From Adhaeribacter terrigena (GTDB lineage Bacteria > Bacteroidota > Bacteroidia > Cytophagales > Hymenobacteraceae), in contig NZ_JAEHFX010000008.1 of assembly GCF_016623615.1 (NCBI RefSeq), positions 62,001 through 126,000 on the forward strand: a DNA stretch of 64,000 nt, written 5' to 3'. Positions 9,351 through 16,604 of the stretch are shown piece after piece. A model generated the notes under the pieces. It was given only the letters and a program-made list of their open reading frames with translations, did no database searches and had not been told where the DNA came from. Each line of letters starts with the position of its first letter. The stretch's first letter is position 1. The translations under genes and the position numbers were made by a program.

Positions 9351-9502
9351 CCCTCCAGCCGGGTGGCTTCGTTTCTGCGTTCGCGGCTGCAACCCTTCCT
9401 GCCCTTGCGGGCTGCCTCGTGCCTCGGCACCGGAAGTCTTGGAGGCCGCTCTCACAGAAACTGTTGTCAGTTTGCCTCCGTAGTTCGCTTCTTTTTAGTT
9501 TA
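9351..9502 (+). ncRNA. structured repeat core, copy A (candidate RNA or cruciform)
   Basis: Hairpin AGCC-GGGT-GGCT (9357-9368) precedes a nested stem. GTTTCTG (9371-9377) pairs with CAGAAAC (9455-9461), GCGGC (9383-9387) with GCCGC (9445-9449), CTTCC (9395-9399) with GGAAG (9432-9436), and GCCC (9401-9404) with GGGC (9409-9412) over loop TTGC. An alternative hairpin AAACTG-TTGT-CAGTTT (9458-9473) uses the same AAAC as the outer stem, so the two folds exclude each other. Copies B and C keep these pairings. Function unknown; no promoter found. Confidence 0.45.
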
Positions 9503-9715
9503 GTTTCCCGGATAACGTGATTTTCAGCATACGCTGCGCTAGCGATATACGTGAGAAATCTTGTTCATTAAATCCTGCCTTGTTAATCATTATAATCTCT
9601 TCAATCCTGAAAATCGCGTTCAGGCAAATTTCATTGCTGTCTGATTCAGCTGACGGTACGACAGGAGAAAAAAGCTACCTCCCCTAAATCAGGGTTGGGT
9701 TGGGGTAAAAACAGC

Positions 9716-10939
9716 TTACAAATTATCTTTGATCTGCAAGGCAGCGGCCCGGCGTGCCGGACGGATGGAAACGATGAGGGTAATGGCAATAATAGCCACG
9801 CCGGTGAAAACAAAATCGAGCAGCTGCATTTTTACGGGGTAAGAGTCTACCACGGCGGTGGTCATGCCCATGGAAATGAGGCCGAAGGTTTGCTGCGCCC
9901 AGCAAATGATCATGCCAATAAATAAGCCTGCGCCGGCACCCGATAACGCTACGATCGCGCCTTCGAAGAGGAATATGTTGCGAATGGTGGTGGAACTGGC
10001 TCCCATGGAAGCCAGAATGGCAATGTCCTTCTTCTTATCGATCACGAGCATGGAAAGCGAGAAGAAAATGTTTAAAGAGGCAATAAGTAAAATAAAGGCG
10101 AAGGTGATGAATACGAACAGCTTTTCTACTTTAACCGCGCGGAGTAAACTGGTATGTTGCTCGTCGGAGTTTTGTACCTGGAATTTCGGGCCGAGCAGTT
10201 TTTTGAGCTGGCGTTTAACTTTATCAGGATTGGTGCCTTCGGTCACTTTTACTTCCAGGGCGCTGCGTTTTTCGCCGTAGCTAAATAAATCGCGGGCAAA
10301 TTCCAGGGGTACGAACACGTAATTATCGTCGTATTGGCGTTCGATGGCAAATACGCCGGCCGGCATAATGCTTTTTTCGTTGAACGCATTTTCGGGATTG
10401 AGCGAGACTTTTTTACTTGCCTTCGGATATAATACCTGCAACCCTACGAACGGATTATCGGTGCGCACCGAAAGTTGCACCTGCACGCCCCGGCCTAGTA
10501 AGGCGTAATGTAAACCGCCTTTCTTTAAGTTTGCATTGCCTTCGGTCAGGGAAGAATCGATGCCGTTTTGCAGGAAATAATTGTCGCTTACGCCTTTGAG
10601 TTTTACGATCATCTGGCGGTCCTGGTAGCGGAGCAGGGCGTTGTCTTCCACCGTTTCCGAAACCAGGTCTACACCTTTTATGCCGGAAATATTTTTGAGA
10701 AATTCGGGCGTGACTTCAAAATTCTTGCCTTCTACGGCAGTAATTTTCAGGTCCGGATCGAAGGAACCGTAAAGCGAGCGGATCAGGTCTTCGATGCCGT
10801 TAAAAACCGACAGCACAATGATCAAAGCCATGGTTCCCACGGCCACCCCGATCATGGAAATATTGGAAATAATGCTGATGATGTTCCGCTTTTTCTTCGA
10901 CCGGAAGTACCGCTTTGCGATGAGAAAGGAAACGTTCAT
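9716..10939 (-). CDS. FtsX-like ABC transporter permease (LolC/LolE type)
   Basis: A 407-residue inner-membrane permease with four membrane segments in the MacB/FtsX arrangement: one at about 20-48 (SIISNISMIGVAVGTMALIIVLSVFNG), a large periplasmic domain, then three near 270-300, 315-350 and 370-395. The N-terminus FLIAKRYFRSKKKRNIISII is typical of lipoprotein-releasing permeases LolC/LolE, which with the ATPase LolD extract lipoproteins from the inner membrane. No LolD gene is adjacent, which is usual in Bacteroidota. The 5' leader carries two copies of a TTAGCACATTA repeat. Confidence 0.88.
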   Translation of the reverse strand: MNVSFLIAKRYFRSKKKRNIISIISNISMIGVAVGTMALIIVLSVFNGIEDLIRSLYGSFDPDLKITAVEGKNFEVTPEFLKNISGIKGVDLVSETVEDNALLRYQDRQMIVKLKGVSDNYFLQNGIDSSLTEGNANLKKGGLHYALLGRGVQVQLSVRTDNPFVGLQVLYPKASKKVSLNPENAFNEKSIMPAGVFAIERQYDDNYVFVPLEFARDLFSYGEKRSALEVKVTEGTNPDKVKRQLKKLLGPKFQVQNSDEQHTSLLRAVKVEKLFVFITFAFILLIASLNIFFSLSMLVIDKKKDIAILASMGASSTTIRNIFLFEGAIVALSGAGAGLFIGMIICWAQQTFGLISMGMTTAVVDSYPVKMQLLDFVFTGVAIIAITLIVSIRPARRAAALQIKDNL

Positions 10940-10943
10940 TTGC

Positions 10944-10972
10944 TTAATGTGCTAATTTTTAATGTGCTAATT
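10944..10972 (-). repeat. tandem leader repeat (TTAGCACATTA x2) before the FtsX-like gene
   Basis: In gene orientation two copies of TTAGCACATTA lie within the 35 bases before the ATG. The same doubled unit precedes the genes starting at 18027 (minus) and 36289 (plus). Confidence 0.75.
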
Positions 10973-10988
10973 AAAGCGCTAAAGTTAA

Positions 10989-11012
10989 GTTGTTGGAGAA
11001 AACATCAACAAC
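10989..11012. repeat. GTTGTTGG palindrome, imperfect copy
   Basis: GTTGTTG and CAACAAC flank a short A-rich loop. It is related to the perfect hairpin at 12064-12089 and the half-copy at 24045-24060. Confidence 0.5.
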
Positions 11013-11057
11013 AGCAAAATTCGTGCTTTCGCTATAAAATTCAAGCTAATTTATTGC

Positions 11058-11234
11058 GTCATCCTGAGCTTGTCGAAGGAACTATCGCGTACCGAACCCG
11101 CAAGAAAGCTAACTTATGAAAGGAATTTGGCTACGCCGAACTGCGTTTATCGCTCAGTCGCTCAAAATTCCTTGTAATTCCCATAAGTTTAGCTGCGCTG
11201 AATCTTCGATTTATCTCGACAAGCTCGTAATGAC
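11058..11234. mobile_element. MITE-like palindromic repeat, copy 2 (177 bp)
   Basis: It begins GTCATCCTGAGCTTGTCGA and ends TCGACAAGCTCGTAATGAC, an inverted terminal repeat. The centre has GGAATTTGGCTACGCCG and GCTCAAAATTCCTT as a second inverted pair, and AGCTAACTTAT with ATAAGTTTAGCT as a third. It matches copy 1 (3223-3363) in opposite orientation. It fills most of the 301-bp gap between two minus-strand genes, with no gene inside. Confidence 0.75.
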
Positions 11235-11240
11235 CTGAAG

Positions 11241-11990
11241 TTAAGCTTCTTCCGGTAGTTTTTCGGTTACCCATTTTTCTTCTCTGGAGTTGCGCCAGGC
11301 GTACCAGCCGAAAGGTAAAAAATAAATATCGTTTACGCTCGGGTCGAGGCGGGTAATATCTTCCAGGCACACAATTCTCGCATCTTTGGCGTTCGGCTTG
11401 GAATCGGACATGAACTGCCAGTCGCCTTGCTCGTTGTGGTATACGTAGGAAATCAACTGGCCTTCCAGCACTTGTTTGGTGGTAAAGGTTCGTACGTCGC
11501 GCTCTTCCAGGAATTTAAAATCGGTGTTGCGGTCTAAAAGCGGCTGGTTGAATTTCAGATCGGCGTTAAAGCCAGCTTCCCAGGGAAATTTTTGTTGTTT
11601 ATCAGGCCATACGAGTTGCAAAGCCGGGAAACTCCGGGAATTGTAAAAGTGCTGCGCCAGGTTGAAGTAATTGGCGTAATATTCCGGATTTACCCGCAGA
11701 AACTGCGCCTTATAGCCTTTCAGAAACTCCGGAAACAAATAGCCGGGAATTAATTTCTTGCCTTGCTTGATGAGTTTTTTGGCATCCTGCAATAGCGTTT
11801 TCAGCACTTCCGGCGCGAGACCAAAACAAATAACTTCCGGGTGCCCGTAGGTTTGAAACAACCCAATGGTATACGCAAAAGCCGGCAGATAATCGTCGGC
11901 TTCTACTACTACAATGTGGCAGCCATTATTTTCAAGGTCGGCGTTAATAATGCTTTGGGTTGCTTCGTTGTAAGGCTGCTTTTTACGCAT
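11241..11990 (-). CDS. DUF4262-domain protein
   Basis: A 249-residue soluble protein. The first 140 residues fit DUF4262 (GCHIVVVEADDYLPAFAYTIGLFQTYGHPEVICFGLAPE, read in two parts), a family of unknown function common in Bacteroidota and actinobacteria. The C-terminal 85 residues (YHNEQGDWQFMSDSK, IVCLEDITRLDPSVNDIYFL, PFGWYAWRNS) resemble the DUF2185/Imm33 group, which appears in some toxin-immunity settings. No toxin gene is nearby, so an immunity role is not claimed. A boundary element ends about 10 bp before the ATG at 11990. No signal peptide or membrane segment. Confidence 0.75.
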   Translation of the reverse strand: MRKKQPYNEATQSIINADLENNGCHIVVVEADDYLPAFAYTIGLFQTYGHPEVICFGLAPEVLKTLLQDAKKLIKQGKKLIPGYLFPEFLKGYKAQFLRVNPEYYANYFNLAQHFYNSRSFPALQLVWPDKQQKFPWEAGFNADLKFNQPLLDRNTDFKFLEERDVRTFTTKQVLEGQLISYVYHNEQGDWQFMSDSKPNAKDARIVCLEDITRLDPSVNDIYFLPFGWYAWRNSREEKWVTEKLPEEA

Positions 11991-11998
11991 GATTGGTT

Positions 11999-12028
11999 TA
12001 AAAACGGTATGCTGATTGGGTGAAAAAG
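11999..12028 (-). repeat. 31-bp boundary element directly upstream of the DUF4262 gene
   Basis: In gene orientation ACTTTTTCACCC, then AATCAGCATACCGTTTTT, ending about 10 bases before the ATG. Confidence 0.7.
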
Positions 12029-12063
12029 TAAAAGGTTTCCTTTTGATGATACTGTTTGGCTGC

Positions 12064-12089
12064 AGTTGTTGGTGTTTTCACCAACAACT
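12064..12089. terminator. perfect 11-bp hairpin between two minus-strand genes
   Basis: AGTTGTTGGTG (12064-12074), loop TTTT, CACCAACAACT (12079-12089). It lies just past the stop of the AT-rich lipoprotein gene and could end its transcript, but no T-run follows, so it may instead be a repeat palindrome. Confidence 0.5.
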
Positions 12090-12109
12090 AAGAAGTTAAG
12101 ATGAAACGA

Positions 12110-12574
12110 TTATTTATTCATAGTTTCTTCGACATAAGCAACTGCTTTAGCAACAGTTATTGAGAAAATACCAGCTTCTCCTTTATTATAAGCTTGTCTC
12201 CATTCTTGATATCCATCCAGATAGTTAGGTGGTTCATTATTGTTACTAATTAACATAGTAACGCTTTTGTTTAACGCTTCTTTACTAAATGGTAAATGTC
12301 CAATTGAAGAAGAATAACCTACTTTAAGATTTGGATTTTTGATTTTAGCGCTATCTACAGCAATATGAATAATTATTCCTTCAGCCTCTTTCTCAACTTT
12401 TAGGATTGTCAGAAAAGATTCTTTTTCGTTGCTCCTGGTTTGATAAGACCAAATTTGTCCTTCTTTATATTTAGAGTCTACATATTGCATTTTACTTGTA
12501 GCGGTATTTTGCTGACAGCCAATTAAAAAGAAAATAAGAAAGAAGGCCAAAAAATTAAAGCGAATAGATTTCAT
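12110..12574 (-). CDS. AT-rich putative lipoprotein, unknown function
   Basis: A 154-residue protein from the ATG at 12574. The open frame runs further upstream to 12622, but MKSIRFNFLAFFLIFFLIGC gives a clean lipoprotein signal with lipobox LIGC, so the internal start is preferred. The mature part (YKEGQIWSYQTRSNEKESFLTILKVE) is a small mixed alpha/beta secreted protein I do not recognise. GC content is visibly much lower than in neighbouring genes, suggesting acquisition from elsewhere. It lies downstream of, and on the same strand as, the methyltransferase gene. Confidence 0.7.
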   Translation of the reverse strand: MKSIRFNFLAFFLIFFLIGCQQNTATSKMQYVDSKYKEGQIWSYQTRSNEKESFLTILKVEKEAEGIIIHIAVDSAKIKNPNLKVGYSSSIGHLPFSKEALNKSVTMLISNNNEPPNYLDGYQEWRQAYNKGEAGIFSITVAKAVAYVEETMNK

Positions 12575-12637
12575 GGCTTTAAAATCTGATTTTCTCTCTT
12601 CAAAAACGCTATCCAAAACCACTAAAAACCTCAGAAC

Positions 12638-13450
12638 TTACTTCCAGGCTTTCACAATTAAACCGGTGCCTGTGGGGTGTTTTTTATTCGCGTCGAACCA
12701 GTTCAGGATGAAGCTTACCGGGAAAGTAAGTACGTAGTAGAACGGCAGCAGCGCGAAGAAGGCTTTGGTGGCGCCCAGCATCTGGATCGGATATTTCATG
12801 GATAAGCGCCACGAAACCTGGCCCGGTTTGCCATACGAATAACGCGCTTCGGTTTTGGTGAAGCCGGCTAATTTTAACTTGTCCTGAATTTCCTGAATGT
12901 TGTAGCCGTCGCGCACGTGTTCTTCGATAAAGGAACTATCCTCGCCTTCATGCACATCCGAACCGCCCTGGTCCGATGGCGTGGAGATCAGGATCATGCC
13001 GCCCGGTTTGAGCGATGCATAAATGTTTTTGAAAACTTCCACGTCTTCCAGAATATGCTCCATCACGTCTACGCTTAGCGCCAGATCGTAAGTATTCGGT
13101 TGCTGAAAGGTAACGAGGTCGGCAACGGCAAAATTTACGCGGTCGGCGCGGTCAATTTCCTTGAAAAAGCGGTTGCTGTCGGCAATCTGTTCTTCTTTCA
13201 CGTCCACGGCCAGAATTTCGGCTTTGGGGAACATGCTGCTCATAAAATAGGTGTACTGGCCATAACCCGAGCCCGCATCCAGAATTTTTATCGGTACGTT
13301 TTCCTTGCCTTTGCCCCAAGCTTTCAGCTCTTTGTGCACGTGCCAGGTACGCAGCAAAAGCAGATCGAGCATGTTGTAAAAGATTCGGCGCAGGAACGGC
13401 GTCTGGTTGAAAACGTTACCTAAAACCCGCTTTATCGGATCGTATTGCAT
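12638..13450 (-). CDS. class I SAM-dependent methyltransferase
   Basis: A 270-residue protein. SAM-binding motif I is ILDAGSGYGQYTYF (glycines near residues 60-64), the acidic motif after strand 2 is ILAVDVKEEQI, then NFAVADL and the post-motif LALSVDVMEHILED. This is the UbiE/type-11 fold, with methyltransferase substrate unknown. The C-terminal 45 residues contain a hydrophobic stretch (FFALLPFYYVLTFPVSFILNW), so it is probably membrane associated, perhaps acting on a lipid or quinone. The 5' region carries AT-rich tandem repeats. Confidence 0.85.
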   Translation of the reverse strand: MQYDPIKRVLGNVFNQTPFLRRIFYNMLDLLLLRTWHVHKELKAWGKGKENVPIKILDAGSGYGQYTYFMSSMFPKAEILAVDVKEEQIADSNRFFKEIDRADRVNFAVADLVTFQQPNTYDLALSVDVMEHILEDVEVFKNIYASLKPGGMILISTPSDQGGSDVHEGEDSSFIEEHVRDGYNIQEIQDKLKLAGFTKTEARYSYGKPGQVSWRLSMKYPIQMLGATKAFFALLPFYYVLTFPVSFILNWFDANKKHPTGTGLIVKAWK

Positions 13451-13456
13451 TTCTGT

Positions 13457-13493
13457 TTAATTAAGAATTAATAATTAAGAATTAATAATTATT
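13457..13493. repeat. AT-rich tandem repeat before the methyltransferase gene
   Basis: Two units of AATTAAGAATTAAT in tandem. The inverted sequence (TTCTTAATTATTAATT) recurs at 15652-15684 inside composite repeat B. Confidence 0.7.
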
Positions 13494-13540
13494 CGCAGTA
13501 TTCGGGCTTAACTATTAATTGCTGTTGCTCTTTTCAAAAG

Positions 13541-13571
13541 AAAAAACGCTAGGGTTTCGGGCTTAAAAAGT
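13541..13571 (-). repeat. 31-bp boundary element between rbfA and the methyltransferase
   Basis: Minus-strand reading ACTTTTTAAGCCCG, then AAACCCTAGCGTTTTTT. It separates two co-directional genes. Confidence 0.75.
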
Positions 13572-13599
13572 CCTTTATCTTTCTACTTTCTTCCGGGTA

Positions 13600-14037
13600 T
13601 TAAATTTCTTCCTCGTCTTCGTCCGATTCGGCTCTGGTAAAATCGTTGTCCGGAATGCCATCGTTGTTTTCATCTTCTGCGGGTGCGGCCGGAATATCGA
13701 GATCGGAAATGATCTTGTCCATTTTGGCGGCGTATTCGGCGCTGTCGTCTAAAAAGAAATTGAGTTCCGGAATTACGCGCACCTGGTTTTTAATGCGTTG
13801 CGCCAGCGCGTGGCGAATGGCCTTGGTGTTTTCGCGCACGGTGGCAATGACTTCCTTTGGTTCTTTTGCCAGCAGTAAACTTAAATATACTTTCACCACA
13901 CCCAGGTCAGGCGAGGTGCGCACGGTACTGATGCTGATATAAGCGCCGTTGAAAAGGTGCGGAACATCGCGCTGAAACACTTCGGCGAGTTCTTTCTGCA
14001 GCAGGCGCGCAAATTTTTGTTGTCTTTTACTTTCCAT
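13600..14037 (-). CDS. rbfA: 30S ribosome-binding factor A
   Basis: A 145-residue protein. The N-terminal 110 residues carry the RbfA KH-like fold (RQQKFARLLQKELAEVFQRD, TVRTSPDLGVVKVYLSL, IRHALAQRIKNQVRVIPELNFFLDDS). RbfA binds the 30S subunit during maturation of 16S rRNA helix 1 and is needed for cold growth. The last 30 residues form an unusual acidic tail containing DENNDGIPDND, a calcium-loop-like DxNxDG pattern not usual for RbfA. It is divergent from the next membrane protein gene. A TATATTTG box lies 9-16 bp upstream. Confidence 0.92.
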   Translation of the reverse strand: MESKRQQKFARLLQKELAEVFQRDVPHLFNGAYISISTVRTSPDLGVVKVYLSLLLAKEPKEVIATVRENTKAIRHALAQRIKNQVRVIPELNFFLDDSAEYAAKMDKIISDLDIPAAPAEDENNDGIPDNDFTRAESDEDEEEI

Positions 14038-14045
14038 AAGAACTG

Positions 14046-14053
14046 CAAATATA
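14046..14053 (-). promoter_or_regulatory. possible rbfA -7 box
   Basis: CAAATATA on the + strand reads TATATTTG on the minus strand, fitting TAnnTTTG. The only upstream TTG (14068-14070) is 14 bp away, which is short for this promoter class. Confidence 0.35.
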
Positions 14054-14111
14054 TCGGATTAATTTGGCAATTTTACGGGAATAAACGGCTCGTAAGCCGT
14101 AGCTTTTTACT

Positions 14112-15518
14112 GTGATCCGATTTTTTAACAGCGCATTCGTTACCCGGCCCATTTTTTTGTTGCTGCTTTTTGTAGCCATAAACCTGCCGTTGGTGCTCAT
14201 GGGCGTGCCGGTTACCTTACCCGAACTTAAATTTATGGTGCTCGGCGAACGCCTGCAGGAAGGCGCCGCCATGTACCGCGACGTGTTCGATACCACCGGA
14301 CCGCTGGCGGCTTTGGTTTTTTGGGTAATAGATCTGCTGGACGGCCGTTCGCTTTTAATGTACCGGCTGGTGGCGGCATTTTTACTGCTTTTCCAGGCAC
14401 TGAACATGAATTTTATTTTTAACCGGCAACACGTTTTTGCGCAGAAAACGTACTTGCCGGCGCTTCTCTACATGCTGGGCGGGAGTTTTTTCTTCGAATT
14501 CGATACCCTTTCGCCGGTGCTTTTGGGGCAAACTTTCCTGGTATTTTCCATTCGCTACCTGGTTATTGTTTCCAAGGAAGGCTCTAACAATCCGAAGCTT
14601 TTTAAGGCTGGTTTTTTTATCGGGCTGGCCGCGCTGAGTTACCTGCCGTTCTCGTTTTTCCTGATCGTGGCTTATTTTGCGGTGGCTTCGTTTGCCTCCA
14701 ATACTTTCCGGAGTTTCCTGCTGTTGCTCACCGGTTTCTTTTTCCCGTTTGCGGTGGTGGCTACGTATTATCTCTACAACGGCGCGCTCGATAATTTTCA
14801 GGAATTTTATTTATCGGCGGAAGGCTTGTTCAGTTTTCATTTGCAGTTGCCGCTCGCCGATCTTCTGAAATTGCTGGCGCTGCCATTGCTGCTGATACTG
14901 GCGGGAATTTTTATGGCGGCCAGCGCGAACCAGGGCCTGGTTTTTCAGCAGAAAATGCAGCAGCTGATGTTCGTCTGGTTTTGGGTAGCGGTGGTTATGC
15001 TGCTGGCTTCGCCCCAGATCTCGGTACTGAATTTTATTTATTTCCTGCCGGTGCTGGCGTATTATAGTTTTTACCTTTTCCGCCCCGGTGCCCGCTGGTG
15101 GATCCCGGAAGTAATTTTCCTGGTTTTACTTACGCTGCTGCTGGCGGTGCGCTACGCAGTTCCGCTGCACATTGAGCAATATTTAAACATTAACACGAGT
15201 GCGCTGCACCTCAAAACTGACGAAAAATACAAGAAGATCGTAAATGGCCAGCTGTTGGTTTTAGGGCCTGATTTTCAGTATTACGCCTATAATTATGCTG
15301 CTTCGCCGTACCTGAACTGGAGCCTGGCACAAAAGGATTTCAGGAATTTAGATACCTACGAAGCTGTTTTAGCCATTCAGGAAAACATTGTGCAGAACCC
15401 GCCTGAGTTTATTGTAGATGAGGTGCATTTAATGCCGGAACTGGCTTATAAGCTGCCGCTGGTTTTTGGCAGGTATGAGCCGGCTGGTGCAGTGGGGTTG
15501 TATCGGTTGAAACGATAG
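14112..15518 (+). CDS. polytopic membrane protein, unknown (GT39-like topology)
   Basis: A 468-residue integral membrane protein starting at GTG 14112, with about 11 hydrophobic segments and a C-terminal soluble tail of about 110 residues (IEQYLNINTSALHLKTDEKY, then LVLGPDFQYYAYN). An early extracytoplasmic loop has LGERLQEGAAMYRDVFDTTGPLAA, resembling the D/E-containing first loop of GT-C glycosyltransferases and DUF6427-like Bacteroidota proteins. I cannot assign it to one family. It is a single gene whose 3' end runs straight into a boundary element and composite repeat B. Confidence 0.7.
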   Translation: MIRFFNSAFVTRPIFLLLLFVAINLPLVLMGVPVTLPELKFMVLGERLQEGAAMYRDVFDTTGPLAALVFWVIDLLDGRSLLMYRLVAAFLLLFQALNMNFIFNRQHVFAQKTYLPALLYMLGGSFFFEFDTLSPVLLGQTFLVFSIRYLVIVSKEGSNNPKLFKAGFFIGLAALSYLPFSFFLIVAYFAVASFASNTFRSFLLLLTGFFFPFAVVATYYLYNGALDNFQEFYLSAEGLFSFHLQLPLADLLKLLALPLLLILAGIFMAASANQGLVFQQKMQQLMFVWFWVAVVMLLASPQISVLNFIYFLPVLAYYSFYLFRPGARWWIPEVIFLVLLTLLLAVRYAVPLHIEQYLNINTSALHLKTDEKYKKIVNGQLLVLGPDFQYYAYNYAASPYLNWSLAQKDFRNLDTYEAVLAIQENIVQNPPEFIVDEVHLMPELAYKLPLVFGRYEPAGAVGLYRLKR

Positions 15519-15636
15519 TTTTGAAGGTTAAAAGTATAGCCTTTTTTTCTTTGTCATCTCGACGATAGGAGGGATCTATTTAAGCTAATTACTAAGTTTG
15601 CTAAAGAGTTTTTATACTTGAAAGGATACCGTTTAT
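15518..15636 (+). repeat. two boundary elements at the start of composite repeat B
   Basis: 15518-15549 (AGGTTAAAAGTATAGCCTTTT) begins at the last base of the membrane-protein stop codon. 15609-15636 (ACTTGAAAGGATACCGTTTA) is a shortened copy. The CATCTCGACGATAGGAGG repeat lies between them, as in repeat A. Confidence 0.6.
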
Positions 15637-16125
15637 CATAGCAAGCTTTAGTTCTTAATTATTAATTTTTAATTATTAATTAAACTTTCTCCCTCCAGCC
15701 GGGTGGCTTCGTTTCTGCGTTCGCGGCTGCAACCCTTCCTGCCCTTGCGGGCTGCCTGTGGCACCGGAAGTCTTGGAGGCCGCTCTCACAGAAACTGGTG
15801 TCAGTTTCCTCCTTAGTTAGCTTCTTTTTAGTTTACTCTCTCAGATAGCGTGATTTTCGAGAGCGTTGCGCTGGCGATATCCGTGATGGCAGAAAGTCTA
15901 AGAAAGGCAACCACAAAGGTTGTTTTACAAAGAAATTCTATTTGTGGATTCAGACAAATAATCCTTAAATTCCTGAATCCTATAAATCCAAATTCAGCCA
16001 AATAATCCTGTTCATCCCAAAAATCCTTAAAATCGTGTTCAGACAAATCATTCCCGTTTGCTTCAGCTAACGGTACAGACGAAATCTCCCTCCCCTGAAT
16101 CAGGAGAGGGTTGGAGTGAGATAAA
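15519..16125 (+). repeat. composite intergenic repeat B (convergent gap, 652 bp)
   Basis: Same module order as repeat A: boundary elements; AT-rich inverted repeat (15652-15684); hairpin core (15691-15835); GCGTGATTTTC...GCTGGCGATAT block (15847-15883); repeated AATCCTT/AATCCTG units (15950-16048); CCGTTTGCTTCAGCTAACGG stem (16054-16073); and a CTCCCCTGAATCAGGAGAGG inverted repeat. It lies between a plus-strand and a minus-strand gene. No coding region is seen. Confidence 0.7.
15691..15835 (+). ncRNA. structured repeat core, copy B
   Basis: Nearly identical to copy A through the outer, second and third stems and the GCCC-TTGC-GGGC tip. The side hairpin is shortened (TGTGGCAC in place of the longer GTGC/GCAC arm). 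The alternative hairpin is a perfect GAAACTG-GTGT-CAGTTTC here, one pair longer than in copy A. Confidence 0.45.
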
Positions 16126-16170
16126 GGTTGGGTGGTTGAACACGTTTGCCGATCAAAGCAGTTTGCTGCA

Positions 16171-16593
16171 TCAATTTCCTTGCAACGTAACGATCACGGT
16201 GCGTTTGCCGGCGTGGTTGCGGTGTTCGCAGAGATAAACGCCTTGCCAGGTGCCTAAATTGAAGCGCCCTTTGGTGATGGGAATGGTTACGGAGGTGCCT
16301 AACAGGGCAGCTTTTAAATGCGCGGGCATGTCATCGGGGCCTTCAAAAGTGTGGCGGTAGTAGGGGGCGTTTTCCGGGGCCAGTACGTTGAAATGACTTT
16401 CGAAGTCTTTTCTGACATCCGGGTCAGCATTTTCGGAGATGGTGAGGCTGGCGGAGGTATGCTGGATGAAAATATGCGCCAGACCGACTTCAATTTGCTC
16501 GAGTTCTGGAAGCTGGGCTTCAAGCAGATCGGTAATTAAATGAAAGCCGCGCGGCACAGCAGGGAAACGGATACTTTTCTGGAGCCAAACCAT
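16171..16593 (-). CDS. YjbQ/UPF0047 family protein (secondary thiamine-phosphate synthase-like)
   Basis: A 140-residue single-domain protein matching the family length. Conserved stretches are HIFIQHTSASLTISENADPDV (about 40-60) and GTWQGVYLCEHRNHAGKR (about 114-131), whose H, E and R residues line the putative active site. The E. coli YjbQ protein has weak thiamine-phosphate synthase activity; the physiological role is unsettled. The start codon ATG (16591-16593) is inside a boundary element, so the first residues MVWLQKS are encoded by repeat sequence. The upstream gene's stop codon overlaps the other end of the same element. Confidence 0.88.
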   Translation of the reverse strand: MVWLQKSIRFPAVPRGFHLITDLLEAQLPELEQIEVGLAHIFIQHTSASLTISENADPDVRKDFESHFNVLAPENAPYYRHTFEGPDDMPAHLKAALLGTSVTIPITKGRFNLGTWQGVYLCEHRNHAGKRTVIVTLQGN

Positions 16594-16604
16594 AGCGTTT
16601 TTTT
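16572..16604 (+). repeat. boundary element carrying a start codon and touching a stop codon
   Basis: ACTTTTCTGGAGCC, then AAACCATAGCGTTTTTT. The reverse complement of CAT within it is the YjbQ-family start codon. The poly-T end runs into TTA (16603-16605), the stop of the beta-helix lipoprotein gene. The whole gap between the two minus-strand genes is this element. Confidence 0.8.

Larger units (their letters stand above)
9130..9715 (+). repeat. composite intergenic repeat A (convergent gap, 586 bp)
   Basis: This gap between two convergent genes holds modules that recur in the same order at 15519-16125 and in part at 23995-24480. The order is: boundary elements; a CATCCCGACG-type short repeat (9213-9250); a hairpin core (9351-9502); a CGTGATTTTC...GCTGCGCT-GCGATAT block (9515-9556); AATCCTG-type AT-rich repeats; a CCGT-like stem with CAGCTGACGGTA (9636-9658); and CCCCTAAATCAGGGTTGGG (9683-9701). 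The open frame at 9258-9503 follows the hairpin and is not credible as a protein. Confidence 0.7.

Noticed and set aside
9258-9503. Open frame with Arg/Ser/Leu-rich protein
   Set aside because: It runs through the structured repeat core, and the matching region in the other copies is not an open frame of the same kind.
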